Of a DNA stretch of 64,000 bases, positions 16,350 to 24,909 are shown piece by piece. A model generated the notes under the pieces. The model made no database searches, had not been told where the DNA came from, and saw only the letters and a program-made list of their open reading frames with translations. The number at the start of each line of letters is the position of its first letter. The first letter of the stretch is position 1. The DNA is from Streptomyces antnestii (GTDB lineage: Bacteria > Actinomycetota > Actinomycetes > Streptomycetales > Streptomycetaceae): positions 124,001 through 188,000 of the forward strand of contig NZ_RZYA01000005.1 of assembly GCF_004005495.1 (NCBI RefSeq). Direction: 5' to 3'. A program made the position numbers and the translations under genes.

Positions 16350-16738
16350 CCCGCCCATCCGGCCAGTACGACCACCACCATCGCCACGGCCACCAGCGCC
16401 ACGATCACGCTCAGCAGGGCCGGGAAGCGGGAGGCGGGCAGGTCCTCGCCGCGTCGCATCGCCCGCTCGCAGCGCACCCAGTGGCTGACGGCCCGCAGCG
16501 CGCACAGCGCACCCGCCGCGAGCAGCGCGAGCGCGAGGCCGGCCCGCCAGGCCCAGCGCAGGTCCGGCAGGAACTGGTCCACGGCGAAGCCGCCGCCGAT
16601 CAGCGCGAGCGCCGTGCGCAGCCAGGCCAGGAACGTGCGCTCGTTGGCCAGCGAGAAGCGGTAATCGGGCGTCTCGCCCTCGTCCCGCACCCGCTCGGGC
16701 GCGAACCACAGGCGGACGCTGCGCACAAATTCGATCAC
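16346..16738 (-). CDS. YidH-type DUF202 membrane protein
   Basis: A 130-residue protein with the DUF202 signature DYRFSLANERTFLAWLRTALALIGGGFAV at about residues 25-53 and three transmembrane helices (ALALIGGGFAVDQFL, RAGLALALLAAGALCAL, FPALLSVIVALVAVAMVVVVLAG). It is the size of E. coli YidH. It lies 9 bases after the Nudix gene and overlaps the next DUF202 gene, so the three are one operon; the pair of DUF202 proteins may form a hetero-oligomer, as suspected for YidG/YidH. Function is unknown. Confidence 0.85.
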   Translation of the reverse strand: MIEFVRSVRLWFAPERVRDEGETPDYRFSLANERTFLAWLRTALALIGGGFAVDQFLPDLRWAWRAGLALALLAAGALCALRAVSHWVRCERAMRRGEDLPASRFPALLSVIVALVAVAMVVVVLAGWAG

Positions 16739-16747
16739 GGGGCGACC

Positions 16748-17323
16748 TTATCCGGCCTGCCCGGGCGCTCTCCCCGGGTCCGTGCCCTGCGCACGGAACG
16801 CCCGCAGCCGCTCGTACGCGTCGAACCCGTCCGGCACCCAGGACCACTCGGGAATCCGCCGCTCCAGCTCCTCGTCGGTGAGGAAGGCGTGCCAGGCCAC
16901 CTCCTCCGCCTGCGGGTCCACCGGCAGCTCGCAGCGCACCTCGTACAGGGACGACCACCAGGTGCGGCCCGCCCCGTCGTCGTACAGGAACTTGAACAGC
17001 GGGGTCGGGCGGGGGAGTCCGGAGACGCCGAGTTCCTCCTCCGCCTCGCGCAGCGCCGCGTCGTCGTAGGACTCGCCGGCGCCCACGACGCCGCCGACGA
17101 ACATGTCGTAAAGCGACGGGAACACCAGTTTCTGCGGGGTGCGGCGGTGCACGAAGACCCTGCCCTCGGCGTCCCTGGCCTGGATGAACACGCAGCGGTG
17201 CCGCAGGCCGCGGGCGTAGGCCTCACCGCGCGGGGCCTGCCCGACCACCCGGTCGAGCTCGTCGACGATGTCGAGTACCTCCGCGGCGGGGTCCGGGGCG
17301 GCGGCGTCCATGGGATCGGTCAT
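16748..17323 (-). CDS. Nudix hydrolase (isopentenyl-diphosphate isomerase-like subgroup)
   Basis: A 191-residue protein with a complete Nudix box, G78-x5-E84-x7-R92-E-x-E-E-E-L-G-V100 (sequence GGVVGAGESYDDAALREAEEELGV in two parts). The start ELDRVVGQAPRGEAYARGLRHRCVFI and the flanking LVFPSLYDMFVGG match the IDI-like/YfcD Nudix subgroup. Such proteins hydrolyse nucleoside diphosphates linked to another moiety; specificity is not predictable. It is the first gene of an operon with two DUF202 membrane protein genes. Cytoplasmic. Confidence 0.9.
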   Translation of the reverse strand: MTDPMDAAAPDPAAEVLDIVDELDRVVGQAPRGEAYARGLRHRCVFIQARDAEGRVFVHRRTPQKLVFPSLYDMFVGGVVGAGESYDDAALREAEEELGVSGLPRPTPLFKFLYDDGAGRTWWSSLYEVRCELPVDPQAEEVAWHAFLTDEELERRIPEWSWVPDGFDAYERLRAFRAQGTDPGRAPGQAG

Positions 17324-17335
17324 GCGCCCATGAGA

Positions 17336-18226
17336 TCAGACCTCGGCACCTGCCCGGTCCCCTTCCCGGGGGCCCGTCGTCGGCATCGCGGGGTGCATCC
17401 CCAGCAGCACGATCCCCGCCACGATCGCCGCGAGCCCCGTGACCTGCCAGGCGAGCGCCCCGGCATCCGTGTGCAGCTGGTCCCCCATGAACCCGACCCC
17501 GCACGCGATGCCCGCCAGCGGCTGCGCGGCGGTCAGCGCGGGCAGCGACATCCGCAGGGGCGCCATCTCGAAGGCGCTCTGTACGAGGATCAGGCCGGCG
17601 ACACCGAGGACGACGACCCCGTACGGCTGCCAGCCGGTGAAGAGCTCCGACCAGCCCCCCGCCGAGAACCGCTGCCCGCTCATCCGTGTCAGCGAGTCCT
17701 GCACCCCGTACAGGAGCCCGGCCGCCACCGCGAGGAGGACCGGTGCGGAGCCGAGCCGGGACTTCTTCGCGTACGCGGTGAGCAGCAGCGCGCCGCCCAC
17801 CATCAGGCCGATGATCAGCCAGCGCCGCAGCGGATCGCTGATCGCGGCGCCGCTCTGTGGCTGCCCCGCCACGATGAAGGCCGTCACCCCGCCCGCGAGG
17901 AGGGCGAGGCCCGACCAGCCCTGCCGGCCGAGCGGCTGGCGCGTCTGATGGCGCGAGAGGGCGAGCGCGAACAGGAGGTTGGTCGCGAGCAGCGGCTCGA
18001 CCAGGGAGATCTCCCCGTTGCTCAGCGCTATGGCGCCCAGCACCATGCCGCACACCATGAAACCGATGCCGAACAGCCAGCGCGGCACCCGCATGAGGTC
18101 CAGGAGCAGGCGCGGCGAAAGGAAGTCGCCCAGCGGGGCGTGCTGCGCCGCGTTCTGCTGGAGCACGAATCCGATGCCCAGGCAGAAGGCGGCGGAGACG
18201 GCGAGGACGAGTACGAGTACCGACAC
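17336..18226 (-). CDS. DMT-superfamily (EamA-like) transporter
   Basis: From GTG 18226 the product is 296 residues with nine to ten hydrophobic helices arranged as an internal duplication (for example SVLVLVLAVSAAFCLGIGFV, LFGIGFMVCGMVLGAIAL, GVVVLGVAGLILVQSAFEM, VTGLAAIVAGIVLLGMHP). This is the topology of drug/metabolite transporters. Motifs such as LSNGEISLVEPLLATNLLFAL and LTAAQPLAGIACGV follow the EamA pattern. The substrate is unknown. GAGG eight bases before the GTG supports this start; a GTG nine bases upstream is possible. It stops 12 bases before the Nudix gene start and may be co-regulated. Confidence 0.85.
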   Translation of the reverse strand: MSVLVLVLAVSAAFCLGIGFVLQQNAAQHAPLGDFLSPRLLLDLMRVPRWLFGIGFMVCGMVLGAIALSNGEISLVEPLLATNLLFALALSRHQTRQPLGRQGWSGLALLAGGVTAFIVAGQPQSGAAISDPLRRWLIIGLMVGGALLLTAYAKKSRLGSAPVLLAVAAGLLYGVQDSLTRMSGQRFSAGGWSELFTGWQPYGVVVLGVAGLILVQSAFEMAPLRMSLPALTAAQPLAGIACGVGFMGDQLHTDAGALAWQVTGLAAIVAGIVLLGMHPAMPTTGPREGDRAGAEV

Positions 18227-18413
18227 GCTGCGCACCTCGAGAAATGCAGGTATCAAGACCGGCCGTGGGCGGATCGTTGCACGGGTGTGAAGCCGACGAT
18301 AGCGCCCCGCCACAGGCGCTGCCCCGCGAGTACCCCGGCCGCCGAGGTTGACGCGGCACACCCCCGTACCCAAGATCTGACCCACCGGTAACTTTCGAGA
18401 GGGACGGACCCCC

Positions 18414-20072
18414 ATGACGACGTACGACGCGGACGTGATCGTGATCGGGGCCGGCCTCGCCGGGCTCGCGGCGGTGGCGGAACTCGTGGACGCGGGCCGC
18501 AAGGTGATCCTGCTCGACCAGGAGCCCGAGCAGTCGATCGGCGGCCAGGCGCACTGGTCGTTCGGCGGCCTCTTCTTCGTCGACTCGCCCGAGCAGCGCC
18601 GCCTGCGGATCAAGGACAGCCACGCCCTCGCGCTCCAGGACTGGATGGGCACCGCCGGCTTCGACCGCGAGGAGGACCACTGGCCGCGCCGGTGGGCCGA
18701 GGCGTACGTCGACTTCGCGGCGGGCGAGAAGCGGTCCTGGCTGCACGGGCAGGGCGTGCGGTTCTTCCCCGTCGTCGGCTGGGCGGAGCGCGGCGGCTAC
18801 GACGCGAACGGGCACGGGAACTCGGTGCCCCGCTTTCACATCACCTGGGGGACCGGACCGGGGCTCGTCGCACCCTTCGAGCGCCGGGTCCGCGAGGGCG
18901 CCGCGCGCGGACTCGTCGACCTGCGCTTCCGGCACCGCGTGACCGGCCTGTCCCGCAGCGCCGGCGCCGTCGACACTGTCAGCGGCGAGATCCTCGAACC
19001 GTCGTCCATCGAGCGCGGCCAGGGCAGCAGCCGCACCGTCACCGGCTCCTTCGAGCTGAAGGCCCAGGCGGTGATCGTCACCTCCGGCGGCATCGGCGGC
19101 AACCACGACCTCGTCCGCGCCAACTGGCCCGAGCGCCTCGGCACCCCGCCCGAGAAGATGCTCTCCGGCGTGCCCGCGCACGTCGACGGCCTGATGCTCG
19201 GGATCACCGAGGACGCGGGCGCGCACCTCATCAACCGCGACCGCATGTGGCACTACACCGAGGGCATCGAGAACTGGAACCCCATCTGGGCCAGGCACGG
19301 CATCCGCATCCTGCCGGGCCCGTCCTCGCTCTGGCTCGACGCGCGCGGCGACCGCCTGCCCGTGCCGCTCTTCCCCGGCTTCGACACCCTCGGCACGCTC
19401 GACCACATCATGAAGACCGGGTACGGCTACACCTGGTTCGTCCTGAACCAGCGCATCATCGGCAAGGAGTTCACCCTCAGCGGCTCCGAGCAGAACCCCG
19501 ACCTGACCGGGAAGTCCGTGCGCGGCGTCATCGACCGGGCCCGCGCCGACGTGCCCGCGCCCGTCAAGGCGTTCATGGACCACGGCGCCGACTTCGTCAT
19601 CGAGAAGGACCTGCCCGCCCTGGTCCGCGGCATGAACGCGCTCACCAAGGAGCCGCTCATCGACGAGGCCGCCCTGCGCCACACCCTCGTCGCCCGTGAC
19701 CGCGAGATCGCCAACCCCTTCACCAAGGACCTCCAGGTGACCGCGATCCGCGGCACCCGCAAGTTCCTCGGGGACCGGCTTATCCGTACCGTCGCGCCGC
19801 ACCGCATCCTCGACCCGAAGGCCGGCCCGCTCGTCGCCGTGCGCCTCAACATCCTGACCCGCAAGTCCCTCGGCGGCCTGGAGACCGACCTGTCCTCGCG
19901 CGTCCTGACCGCGGGCGGCGAGCCGCTGCCGGGCGTGTACGCGGCGGGGGAGGCCGCCGGGTTCGGCGGCGGCGGCGTGCACGGCTACCGGTCCCTCGAA
20001 GGGACCTTCCTCGGCGGCTGCCTCTTCTCCGGCCGGACGGCGGGCCGTGCGGCGGCCGACGCGACCGGCTGA
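18414..20072 (+). CDS. KstD-like FAD-binding dehydrogenase
   Basis: A 552-residue flavoprotein with an N-terminal dinucleotide-binding fold DVIVIGAGLAGLAAVAELVDAG and the C-terminal FAD loop LPGVYAAGEAAGFGGGGVHGYRSLEGTFLGGCLFSG typical of the FAD_binding_2 family (fumarate reductase and 3-ketosteroid 1-dehydrogenase relatives). Internal segments (VIVTSGGIGGNHDLVRANWP, GYTWFVLNQRIIGKEFTL) fit KstD-like actinobacterial enzymes. It probably dehydrogenates an alicyclic or steroid-like ketone; the substrate is not proven. No membrane or secretion signal. It is monocistronic, with GAGAGGG before the ATG. Confidence 0.85.
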   Translation: MTTYDADVIVIGAGLAGLAAVAELVDAGRKVILLDQEPEQSIGGQAHWSFGGLFFVDSPEQRRLRIKDSHALALQDWMGTAGFDREEDHWPRRWAEAYVDFAAGEKRSWLHGQGVRFFPVVGWAERGGYDANGHGNSVPRFHITWGTGPGLVAPFERRVREGAARGLVDLRFRHRVTGLSRSAGAVDTVSGEILEPSSIERGQGSSRTVTGSFELKAQAVIVTSGGIGGNHDLVRANWPERLGTPPEKMLSGVPAHVDGLMLGITEDAGAHLINRDRMWHYTEGIENWNPIWARHGIRILPGPSSLWLDARGDRLPVPLFPGFDTLGTLDHIMKTGYGYTWFVLNQRIIGKEFTLSGSEQNPDLTGKSVRGVIDRARADVPAPVKAFMDHGADFVIEKDLPALVRGMNALTKEPLIDEAALRHTLVARDREIANPFTKDLQVTAIRGTRKFLGDRLIRTVAPHRILDPKAGPLVAVRLNILTRKSLGGLETDLSSRVLTAGGEPLPGVYAAGEAAGFGGGGVHGYRSLEGTFLGGCLFSGRTAGRAAADATG

Positions 20073-20201
20073 ATCTCGACTTGACAGCGTGCCGGTCCGT
20101 ATCGAAAGGAGCCAATGCGCTGTCTCGTGTCACCAATCCAACAGTGCAGGTGGAGACGGTAGTTGGCGGACGGCGAACGCGAACTCGGGGGATTGTGAAA
20201 C

Positions 20202-20221
20202 GAGTTGGTGAAGACCAACTC
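20202..20221. other. Stem-loop between the flavoprotein gene and the next gene
   Basis: GAGTTGGT-GAAG-ACCAACTC forms a perfect 8-bp stem with a 4-base loop about 130 bases after the dehydrogenase stop. It lacks a T tract but may terminate or stabilise the transcript. A TTGACA-like hexamer lies at about 20090; the rest of 20073-20257 shows no gene. Confidence 0.5.
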
Positions 20222-20257
20222 TTGGTCTGCCCTTGACTCGGGGCACCCGGTACCGCT

Positions 20258-21268
20258 TTGCTGTCCGTGATCACCTCAAGCAAGCCGCGTCGTAGAGGAC
20301 TTCCCGCGGTGCCCCCACCTCCGCCACCCCTCGGGCGTGCCCGCAGACGGGCCGCTCACATCTTCGACCCCGCGCTCGACGACGCAGACCTCGTGGCTGC
20401 CCGTGCGGCCCTCGCGCAGGGCCGCTGGACCGAGGTCAGGGAGCTGCTCTCGGCCACCGGCGACGACTGGGACCGCCGGGGCCACCGCATCGCCGTCCTC
20501 GCCCGCGAGTCCACGACCACCGCCTGGGTCGACGACTGGCGCCTGGCCGAACCCGAGTCGTCCGACGCGGCCGTCCTCCTCGCCCTCGCCGCCGTCCAGC
20601 GCGCCCGCATCGGCAAGAAGCGCCCCGACAAGGCCCGCGACGCCTGCCGGGAGGCCGCCGCACTCGCGCCCGCCGACCCCACGCCCTGGCTCGGGCTCCT
20701 CCTCCTGGAACGGGACATGGGCCGCGAGGAGGACGTCGTCCGCCTCTTCGACGAGATCCGCCACCGCCACCCCGAGCACCACCACGCCCACCACCTGATG
20801 GTGGCCCGGCTCGCCGAACGCCGGGCCGACGCGGGCCAGGACCCCCTGCACGAGGTGTACGACTTCGCGTCCTGGGCCGCCGAGCAGGCGGGCCCCGGAT
20901 CACCCCTCGCCGTCCTGCCCGTCGTCGCCCACGCGGAGCGCTACCGCGTCCTCGCCACCGCCGGCAGCGAACCGCCCGACCCCGTGGCGTCCGGGCACTG
21001 GACGGGCCGCCGCGCCCGCCTCGCCATGAAGGCCGCCTTCGACTGGTGGCTCGAATGGGGCACCCCCGAGCGGCCCGCCCACCCGCGCGGCCGCGTCGAC
21101 CTGAACTTCCTCGCCCACGCCAAGTCCTGCGAGGGCAGGCCCGCGGAGGCCGCCGCCCTGTTCCACCGCATCGGCCCGCACGCCACCCCGGCCCCGTGGT
21201 CGTACCCGGACCGCGATCCGCACGAAGCGTTCCGTGCCGCGCGCAGATCCGCGCTCGGCACGGCCTAG
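20258..21268 (+). CDS. Hypothetical protein, probable TPR-like helical repeats
   Basis: The product is up to 336 residues and soluble. It begins with a Pro/Arg-rich segment, followed by helical hairpins of about 35 residues that look like tetratricopeptide repeats (DLVAARAALAQGRWTEVREL, DAAVLLALAAVQRARIG, DPTPWLGLLLLERDMGREED, GRPAEAAALFHRIGP). These would form a protein-binding scaffold. No enzymatic motif is present. The start is uncertain: TTG 20258 gives the longest product, while GTG 20267 is nearby; neither has a clear ribosome-binding site. It precedes an APC permease gene by 80 bases. Confidence 0.65.
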   Translation: MLSVITSSKPRRRGLPAVPPPPPPLGRARRRAAHIFDPALDDADLVAARAALAQGRWTEVRELLSATGDDWDRRGHRIAVLARESTTTAWVDDWRLAEPESSDAAVLLALAAVQRARIGKKRPDKARDACREAAALAPADPTPWLGLLLLERDMGREEDVVRLFDEIRHRHPEHHHAHHLMVARLAERRADAGQDPLHEVYDFASWAAEQAGPGSPLAVLPVVAHAERYRVLATAGSEPPDPVASGHWTGRRARLAMKAAFDWWLEWGTPERPAHPRGRVDLNFLAHAKSCEGRPAEAAALFHRIGPHATPAPWSYPDRDPHEAFRAARRSALGTA

Positions 21269-21348
21269 GAAGCCCAGGACGCCACCTCACGTCCGCACCA
21301 GCAGCGCTCACCAGCGGCACTCCTCCACAGGGAAGGGACAACCCCGCC

Positions 21349-22911
21349 ATGACGACGGGCAGTTCGAGCACGAGCGACACGGCACGACCCCCCGCGTCCG
21401 ACGCGGGGATCAGCACGTATCTGGGACAGGAGAGCGCCCTGCGCGCCGGCCGCCTCGGCACGGCGGGCCTGCTGCTCTCCGTACTCGCCGCGACCGGGCC
21501 CCTCATGGTGGTCGCCGGCGTCATGCCCACCACGTTCGCCGTGATGGGCGTCGTCGGGCAGCCGCTGCTCTTCCTCATCCTCGGCGTCGTCCTCGCCCTC
21601 TTCAGCGTCGGCTACGCCGAGATGAGCCGCCACGTCCACAACGCCGGCGCCTTCTACGCCTACATATCCCGCGGCCTCGGCCCGACCGCCGGCGCGGGCG
21701 CCGCGCTGGTCGCGCTCGTCGCCTACAGCGCCCTCCAGTTCGGCATCTACGGCATGTTCGGCTTCGAGGTGTCGGGCCTCTGCGCCACGTACCTCGACCT
21801 CCAGATCGCCTGGTGGGTCCCGGCCCTGGTGGCCGTGCTCGCCGTCGGCGCGCTCGCCCTGCTGAAGATCGACGTGAACGCGCGCGTGCTCGGCGTCCTG
21901 CTCCTCGTCGAGGTCGCGCTCGTCGTCGTCTTCGACATCGCGGCCATCGGCGACCCGGCGAAGGAGGGCCTGTCCCTGCACGCCTTCAACCCGGACACCC
22001 TCACCGGCGCGGGCGTCGGCACCGCCCTGTGCTTCTGCATCGCCGCCTTCACCGGCTTCGAGCAGGCCCCCGTGTACGCGGAGGAGACCAGCCGCCCGCA
22101 CATCCTCGTGCCGCGCGTGATGTTCCTGGCGGTCGGCTTCGTCGCCGTCTTCTTCGCGATCAGCTCCTGGGCGCTCACGGTCGCCGCGGGACCCTCCGCG
22201 ATCATCCCGACAGCGCAGAAGCAGAGCGCGGGCCTGATGTTCTTCCTCACGGAGAGCAGGCTCGGCACCACGTTCACGGACGTCGTCCACGTCCTGTTCG
22301 TCACCGGCATGTTCGCGGCGCTCCTCAGCTTCCACAACGTGGTCTCCCGGTACGCCTTCGCCATGGGCCGCGAGGGTCTGCTGCCCGCCGCGTTCGGCCG
22401 CACCAACAGCTCCAGCGGCGCGCCCGGCACCGGCTCCCTGCTGCAGACGGCGGTGTCCCTGATCGTCGTCGTGGCGTTCGCGGTGACCGACGGCGGGAAG
22501 ACGGGCGACCCCACGGCGCCCGTACTCCAGCTGTTCACCTGGGGCGGCAACGTGGGCGCGCTCGGCATCATCCTGCTGATGGCGGCGTCGTCGCTGGCCG
22601 TCATCGTCTTCTTCGTCCGGCGGGGCGCCGCGGGTGTGCAGGCCCCGCGTCTGGTCGCGTCGGGCATCGCCGGGATCGCGCTGCTCGTCATCGCGTTCTA
22701 CACGGTCAAGGACTTCGACGTCCTCGTCGGCTCGGGCCCCGGCTCGTCCCTGAACTGGGTGCTGCCCGGCGTCATCGTGCTCGCCGCCGTCATCGGCGTC
22801 GCCCACGGTGCGTTCCTGCGCAGCCGGAACCCCGAGGCACACGCCAGGATCGGACTCGGCAACGAGGCGTTCCAGCTGGAGAAGGCGGCGGCCACGCCCG
22901 CGGAGCAGTGA
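21349..22911 (+). CDS. APC-family amino acid permease
   Basis: A 520-residue integral membrane protein with about twelve hydrophobic helices, beginning after a 35-residue hydrophilic N-terminus. GTAGLLLSVLAATGPLMVVAGV is the first helix, with the unwound Gly-rich segment typical of APC transporters; GFEQAPVYAEETSRP in helix 6-7 matches the FxxFxxxxxxxEE motif of the amino acid/polyamine group. It would import an amino acid or amine with a proton. It stands alone and a strong terminator follows. The substrate is not predictable. Confidence 0.88.
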   Translation: MTTGSSSTSDTARPPASDAGISTYLGQESALRAGRLGTAGLLLSVLAATGPLMVVAGVMPTTFAVMGVVGQPLLFLILGVVLALFSVGYAEMSRHVHNAGAFYAYISRGLGPTAGAGAALVALVAYSALQFGIYGMFGFEVSGLCATYLDLQIAWWVPALVAVLAVGALALLKIDVNARVLGVLLLVEVALVVVFDIAAIGDPAKEGLSLHAFNPDTLTGAGVGTALCFCIAAFTGFEQAPVYAEETSRPHILVPRVMFLAVGFVAVFFAISSWALTVAAGPSAIIPTAQKQSAGLMFFLTESRLGTTFTDVVHVLFVTGMFAALLSFHNVVSRYAFAMGREGLLPAAFGRTNSSSGAPGTGSLLQTAVSLIVVVAFAVTDGGKTGDPTAPVLQLFTWGGNVGALGIILLMAASSLAVIVFFVRRGAAGVQAPRLVASGIAGIALLVIAFYTVKDFDVLVGSGPGSSLNWVLPGVIVLAAVIGVAHGAFLRSRNPEAHARIGLGNEAFQLEKAAATPAEQ

Positions 22912-22918
22912 CGGAACG

Positions 22919-22950
22919 CCGACGCCCCCGGTAGCCACCGGGGGCGTCGG
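22919..22950. terminator. Bidirectional hairpin terminator
   Basis: 14-bp perfect arms (22919-22932 and 22937-22950) flank an AGCC loop, followed by TCTGTTCT. It lies between the convergent permease and idnD genes. Confidence 0.88.
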
Positions 22951-22984
22951 TCTGTTCTGCGCGTGTTTCTGTCCTGTGCGTGTT
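22951..22984. repeat. 17-bp tandem duplication at the idnD 3' end
   Basis: Two adjacent 17-base copies, TCTGTTCTGCGCGTGTT and TCTGTCCTGTGCGTGTT, differ at two positions. The second copy runs into the idnD stop codon (22983-22985). Confidence 0.7.
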
Positions 22985-24014
22985 ACGCGCTCGCGCCGAA
23001 GTCCAGGAGGACCTTGCAGGCCCGCGTGCGGTCCGCCGCCAGCGCGAACGCCGACTCCGCGTCCGCCACCGGCACCACCGCGCTGATCAGATCCGCGAGC
23101 CCCGGCTCCCGGGCGAGCAGGCGCAGCGCGTCGTCGAACTCCGTGTCGAAGCGGAACGCCCCGCGCAGCTCGATCTCCCGGCTGACCACGAGATTGCCCG
23201 CGAACGGGCTCTGACCCGGCGGCAGCATCCCGAGCTGGACGACCACACCGCCGCGCCGCACATGACGCAGACAGCTGTCGAGCCCGGCGGCCACCCCGGA
23301 CGCCTCGACGGCCGCGTCCACCTGGTCCGGCCACCCCTTATCCTCTGGGTCGTCGGCCCGTACGAGGGTGTCGGCGCCGGCGAGTTCCGCGTACCGGAGC
23401 GCTTCGGGGAGCAGGTCGGTCGCGGTGACGTGCGCCGCGCCCGCCGCCCGGGCCGCCGCCACGACGAGGCAGCCGATGGGGCCCGCGCCGGTCACCAGGA
23501 CGTGCCGCCCGCGGACGTCACCGGCCCGGCGCACCGCGTGCAGTGCCACCGCGAGAGGCTCGGCGAGGGCGGCCTGGTCGAGCGGAAGTCCGTCCGGCAG
23601 GGCCCTCAACTGCCCGGCGGGGACGGCGATCCGGGCCGCGAAGCCGCCCTGGACGTGGGGGGTGCGGGCCGCGCTGCCGAGGTAGCGGGTGTCACGGCAC
23701 ACGTTGCGCCGCCCGTCCACGCACTCGGGGCAGGTCCCGCAGGGGGTGGCGGGGTGCACGGCGACGGGCGTCCCGGGCGCGGGTCCGGTGGCGCCGTCCC
23801 CGTACGCGACGACCGTGCCCACGACCTCGTGGCCGAGCAGCATCGGCTCCTGGAGGCGGAAGTCGCCGACGCCGCCGTGGCGCCAGTAGTGCAGGTCGGA
23901 GCCGCACACCCCGCCGTAACGGACGGCGACGAGGGCCTGGCCGCGGCCGGGCTCGGGGGTGGGGAGTTCGTCGACGCGCAGGTCTCCCGCGCCATGGATC
24001 ACACAGCCCAGCAT
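22983..24014 (-). CDS. idnD: L-idonate 5-dehydrogenase (zinc-dependent MDR)
   Basis: From the ATG at 24014 (AGGGAG six bases upstream) the protein is 343 residues, equal to E. coli IdnD, and begins MLGCVIHGAGDLRVDE. The catalytic zinc ligands are in GGVCGSDLHYW and LLGHEVVG; the structural zinc cluster is CGTCPECVDGRRNVC; GAGPIG is the NAD-binding motif. It oxidises L-idonate to 5-ketogluconate. It is the last gene of the gntK-gntP-idnO-idnD operon, which makes this function more convincing than a generic polyol dehydrogenase. In-frame ATG 24032 is an alternative without a ribosome-binding site. Confidence 0.88.
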   Translation of the reverse strand: MLGCVIHGAGDLRVDELPTPEPGRGQALVAVRYGGVCGSDLHYWRHGGVGDFRLQEPMLLGHEVVGTVVAYGDGATGPAPGTPVAVHPATPCGTCPECVDGRRNVCRDTRYLGSAARTPHVQGGFAARIAVPAGQLRALPDGLPLDQAALAEPLAVALHAVRRAGDVRGRHVLVTGAGPIGCLVVAAARAAGAAHVTATDLLPEALRYAELAGADTLVRADDPEDKGWPDQVDAAVEASGVAAGLDSCLRHVRRGGVVVQLGMLPPGQSPFAGNLVVSREIELRGAFRFDTEFDDALRLLAREPGLADLISAVVPVADAESAFALAADRTRACKVLLDFGASA

Positions 24015-24029
24015 CAGGTCTCCCTCAGT

Positions 24030-24087
24030 CATGAGGTCGTGCGGAGGAACCATGAGGTCGTGGTCGTGTAGAGGACCATGAGGTCGT
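24030..24087. repeat. Three copies of an 11-bp repeat between idnO and idnD
   Basis: CATGAGGTCGT occurs at 24030-24040, 24051-24061 and 24077-24087, with spacers of 10 and 15 bases. The array fills the gap between the idnO stop codon and the idnD ribosome-binding site and could affect relative expression in the operon. Confidence 0.75.
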
Positions 24088-24855
24088 CTAGAGAACGCTC
24101 GTCATGCCGCCGTCGACGTAGAGGATCTGCCCGCTGACGAAGTCCGAGGCGGGCGAGGCGAGGAACAGCGTGCCGCCGACGAGGTCGTCGGTGCTGCCCC
24201 AGCGCCCGGCCGGGGTCCTGCGGCGGACCCAGGCGCTGAACTCCTCGTCCCGGACGAGGGGCGCGGTGAGCTCGGTCTCGATGTAGCCGGGGCCGAGCCC
24301 GTTGACCTGGACCCCGGAGGGGCCCCAGTCGGCGCACATGCCCTTGGTGAGCATCTTCAGGGCGCCCTTGGTGGCGGCGTAGGGCGCGATGCCGGGCCGC
24401 ACGACCTCGCTCTGCAGCGAGCAGATGTTGATGATCTTTCCGTGGCCGCGGGCGACCATGCCGCGGGCCGCCTCGCGGCCCACCAGGAACGCGCTCGTCA
24501 GATTGGTGTCCAGGACCCGGTGCCAGTCGGTGTCGGTGAACTCCAGGAGCGGGGCGCGCAGTTGCATGCCCGCGTTGTTGACGAGGATGTCGAGCGGACC
24601 CACCCGCTCCTCGACGCCGGCTATGCCGGCGGCCACCGAGGGCCCGTCCGTGACGTCGAACGCCGCGGTGTGGACCGGGCCCAGGCCGCCGAGCTCCGAG
24701 GCCGCCGCATCGAGGGCGGCCTCGTCGCGGCCGTTGAGGACGACGGTCGCGCCGGCCTCCAGAAGGCCGCGGGCCAGGGCGAACCCGATCCCACGGCTGG
24801 AACCGGTCACCAGGGCCCTGCGGCCGCTGATGTCGAAGAGGGGGTGGGTCGTCAT
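24088..24855 (-). CDS. idnO: Gluconate 5-dehydrogenase (5-keto-D-gluconate 5-reductase), SDR
   Basis: A 255-residue SDR with TGSSRGIG (residues 17-24), NNAG, the catalytic Ser in ICSLQSEV and YAATKGAL. The sequence GKIINICSLQSEVVRPGIAPYAATKGALKMLTKGM is characteristic of gluconate 5-dehydrogenases. It reduces 5-ketogluconate to D-gluconate, linking IdnD to GntK. Within the operon it follows gntP and precedes idnD. Arg in VVLNGRDE suggests NADPH use. Cytoplasmic. Confidence 0.92.
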   Translation of the reverse strand: MTTHPLFDISGRRALVTGSSRGIGFALARGLLEAGATVVLNGRDEAALDAAASELGGLGPVHTAAFDVTDGPSVAAGIAGVEERVGPLDILVNNAGMQLRAPLLEFTDTDWHRVLDTNLTSAFLVGREAARGMVARGHGKIINICSLQSEVVRPGIAPYAATKGALKMLTKGMCADWGPSGVQVNGLGPGYIETELTAPLVRDEEFSAWVRRRTPAGRWGSTDDLVGGTLFLASPASDFVSGQILYVDGGMTSVL

Positions 24856-24867
24856 CGACGTACTCCC

Positions 24868-24909
24868 GTCAGGTCGTGACGCGCTGGATGTCAGGTCGTG
24901 AAGCGCGCT
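24868..24909. repeat. Imperfect duplication at the gntP 3' end
   Basis: GTCAGGTCGTGA(C/A)GCGC occurs at 24868-24884 and again from 24890, running up to the gntP stop codon (24908-24910). It belongs to the set of short gene-end duplications seen through this window. Confidence 0.65.

Noticed and set aside
20274..20290. CCTCAAG followed by CAAG near the start of the helical-repeat protein, resembling half of a SoxR box
   Set aside because: Only one half-site is present; the second TTGAGG arm is absent, so it is not a credible SoxR target.
24030..24087. Triple repeat between idnO and idnD as a riboswitch or toxin-antitoxin leader
   Set aside because: Short repeats without conserved stems or an additional gene; better explained as local duplication.
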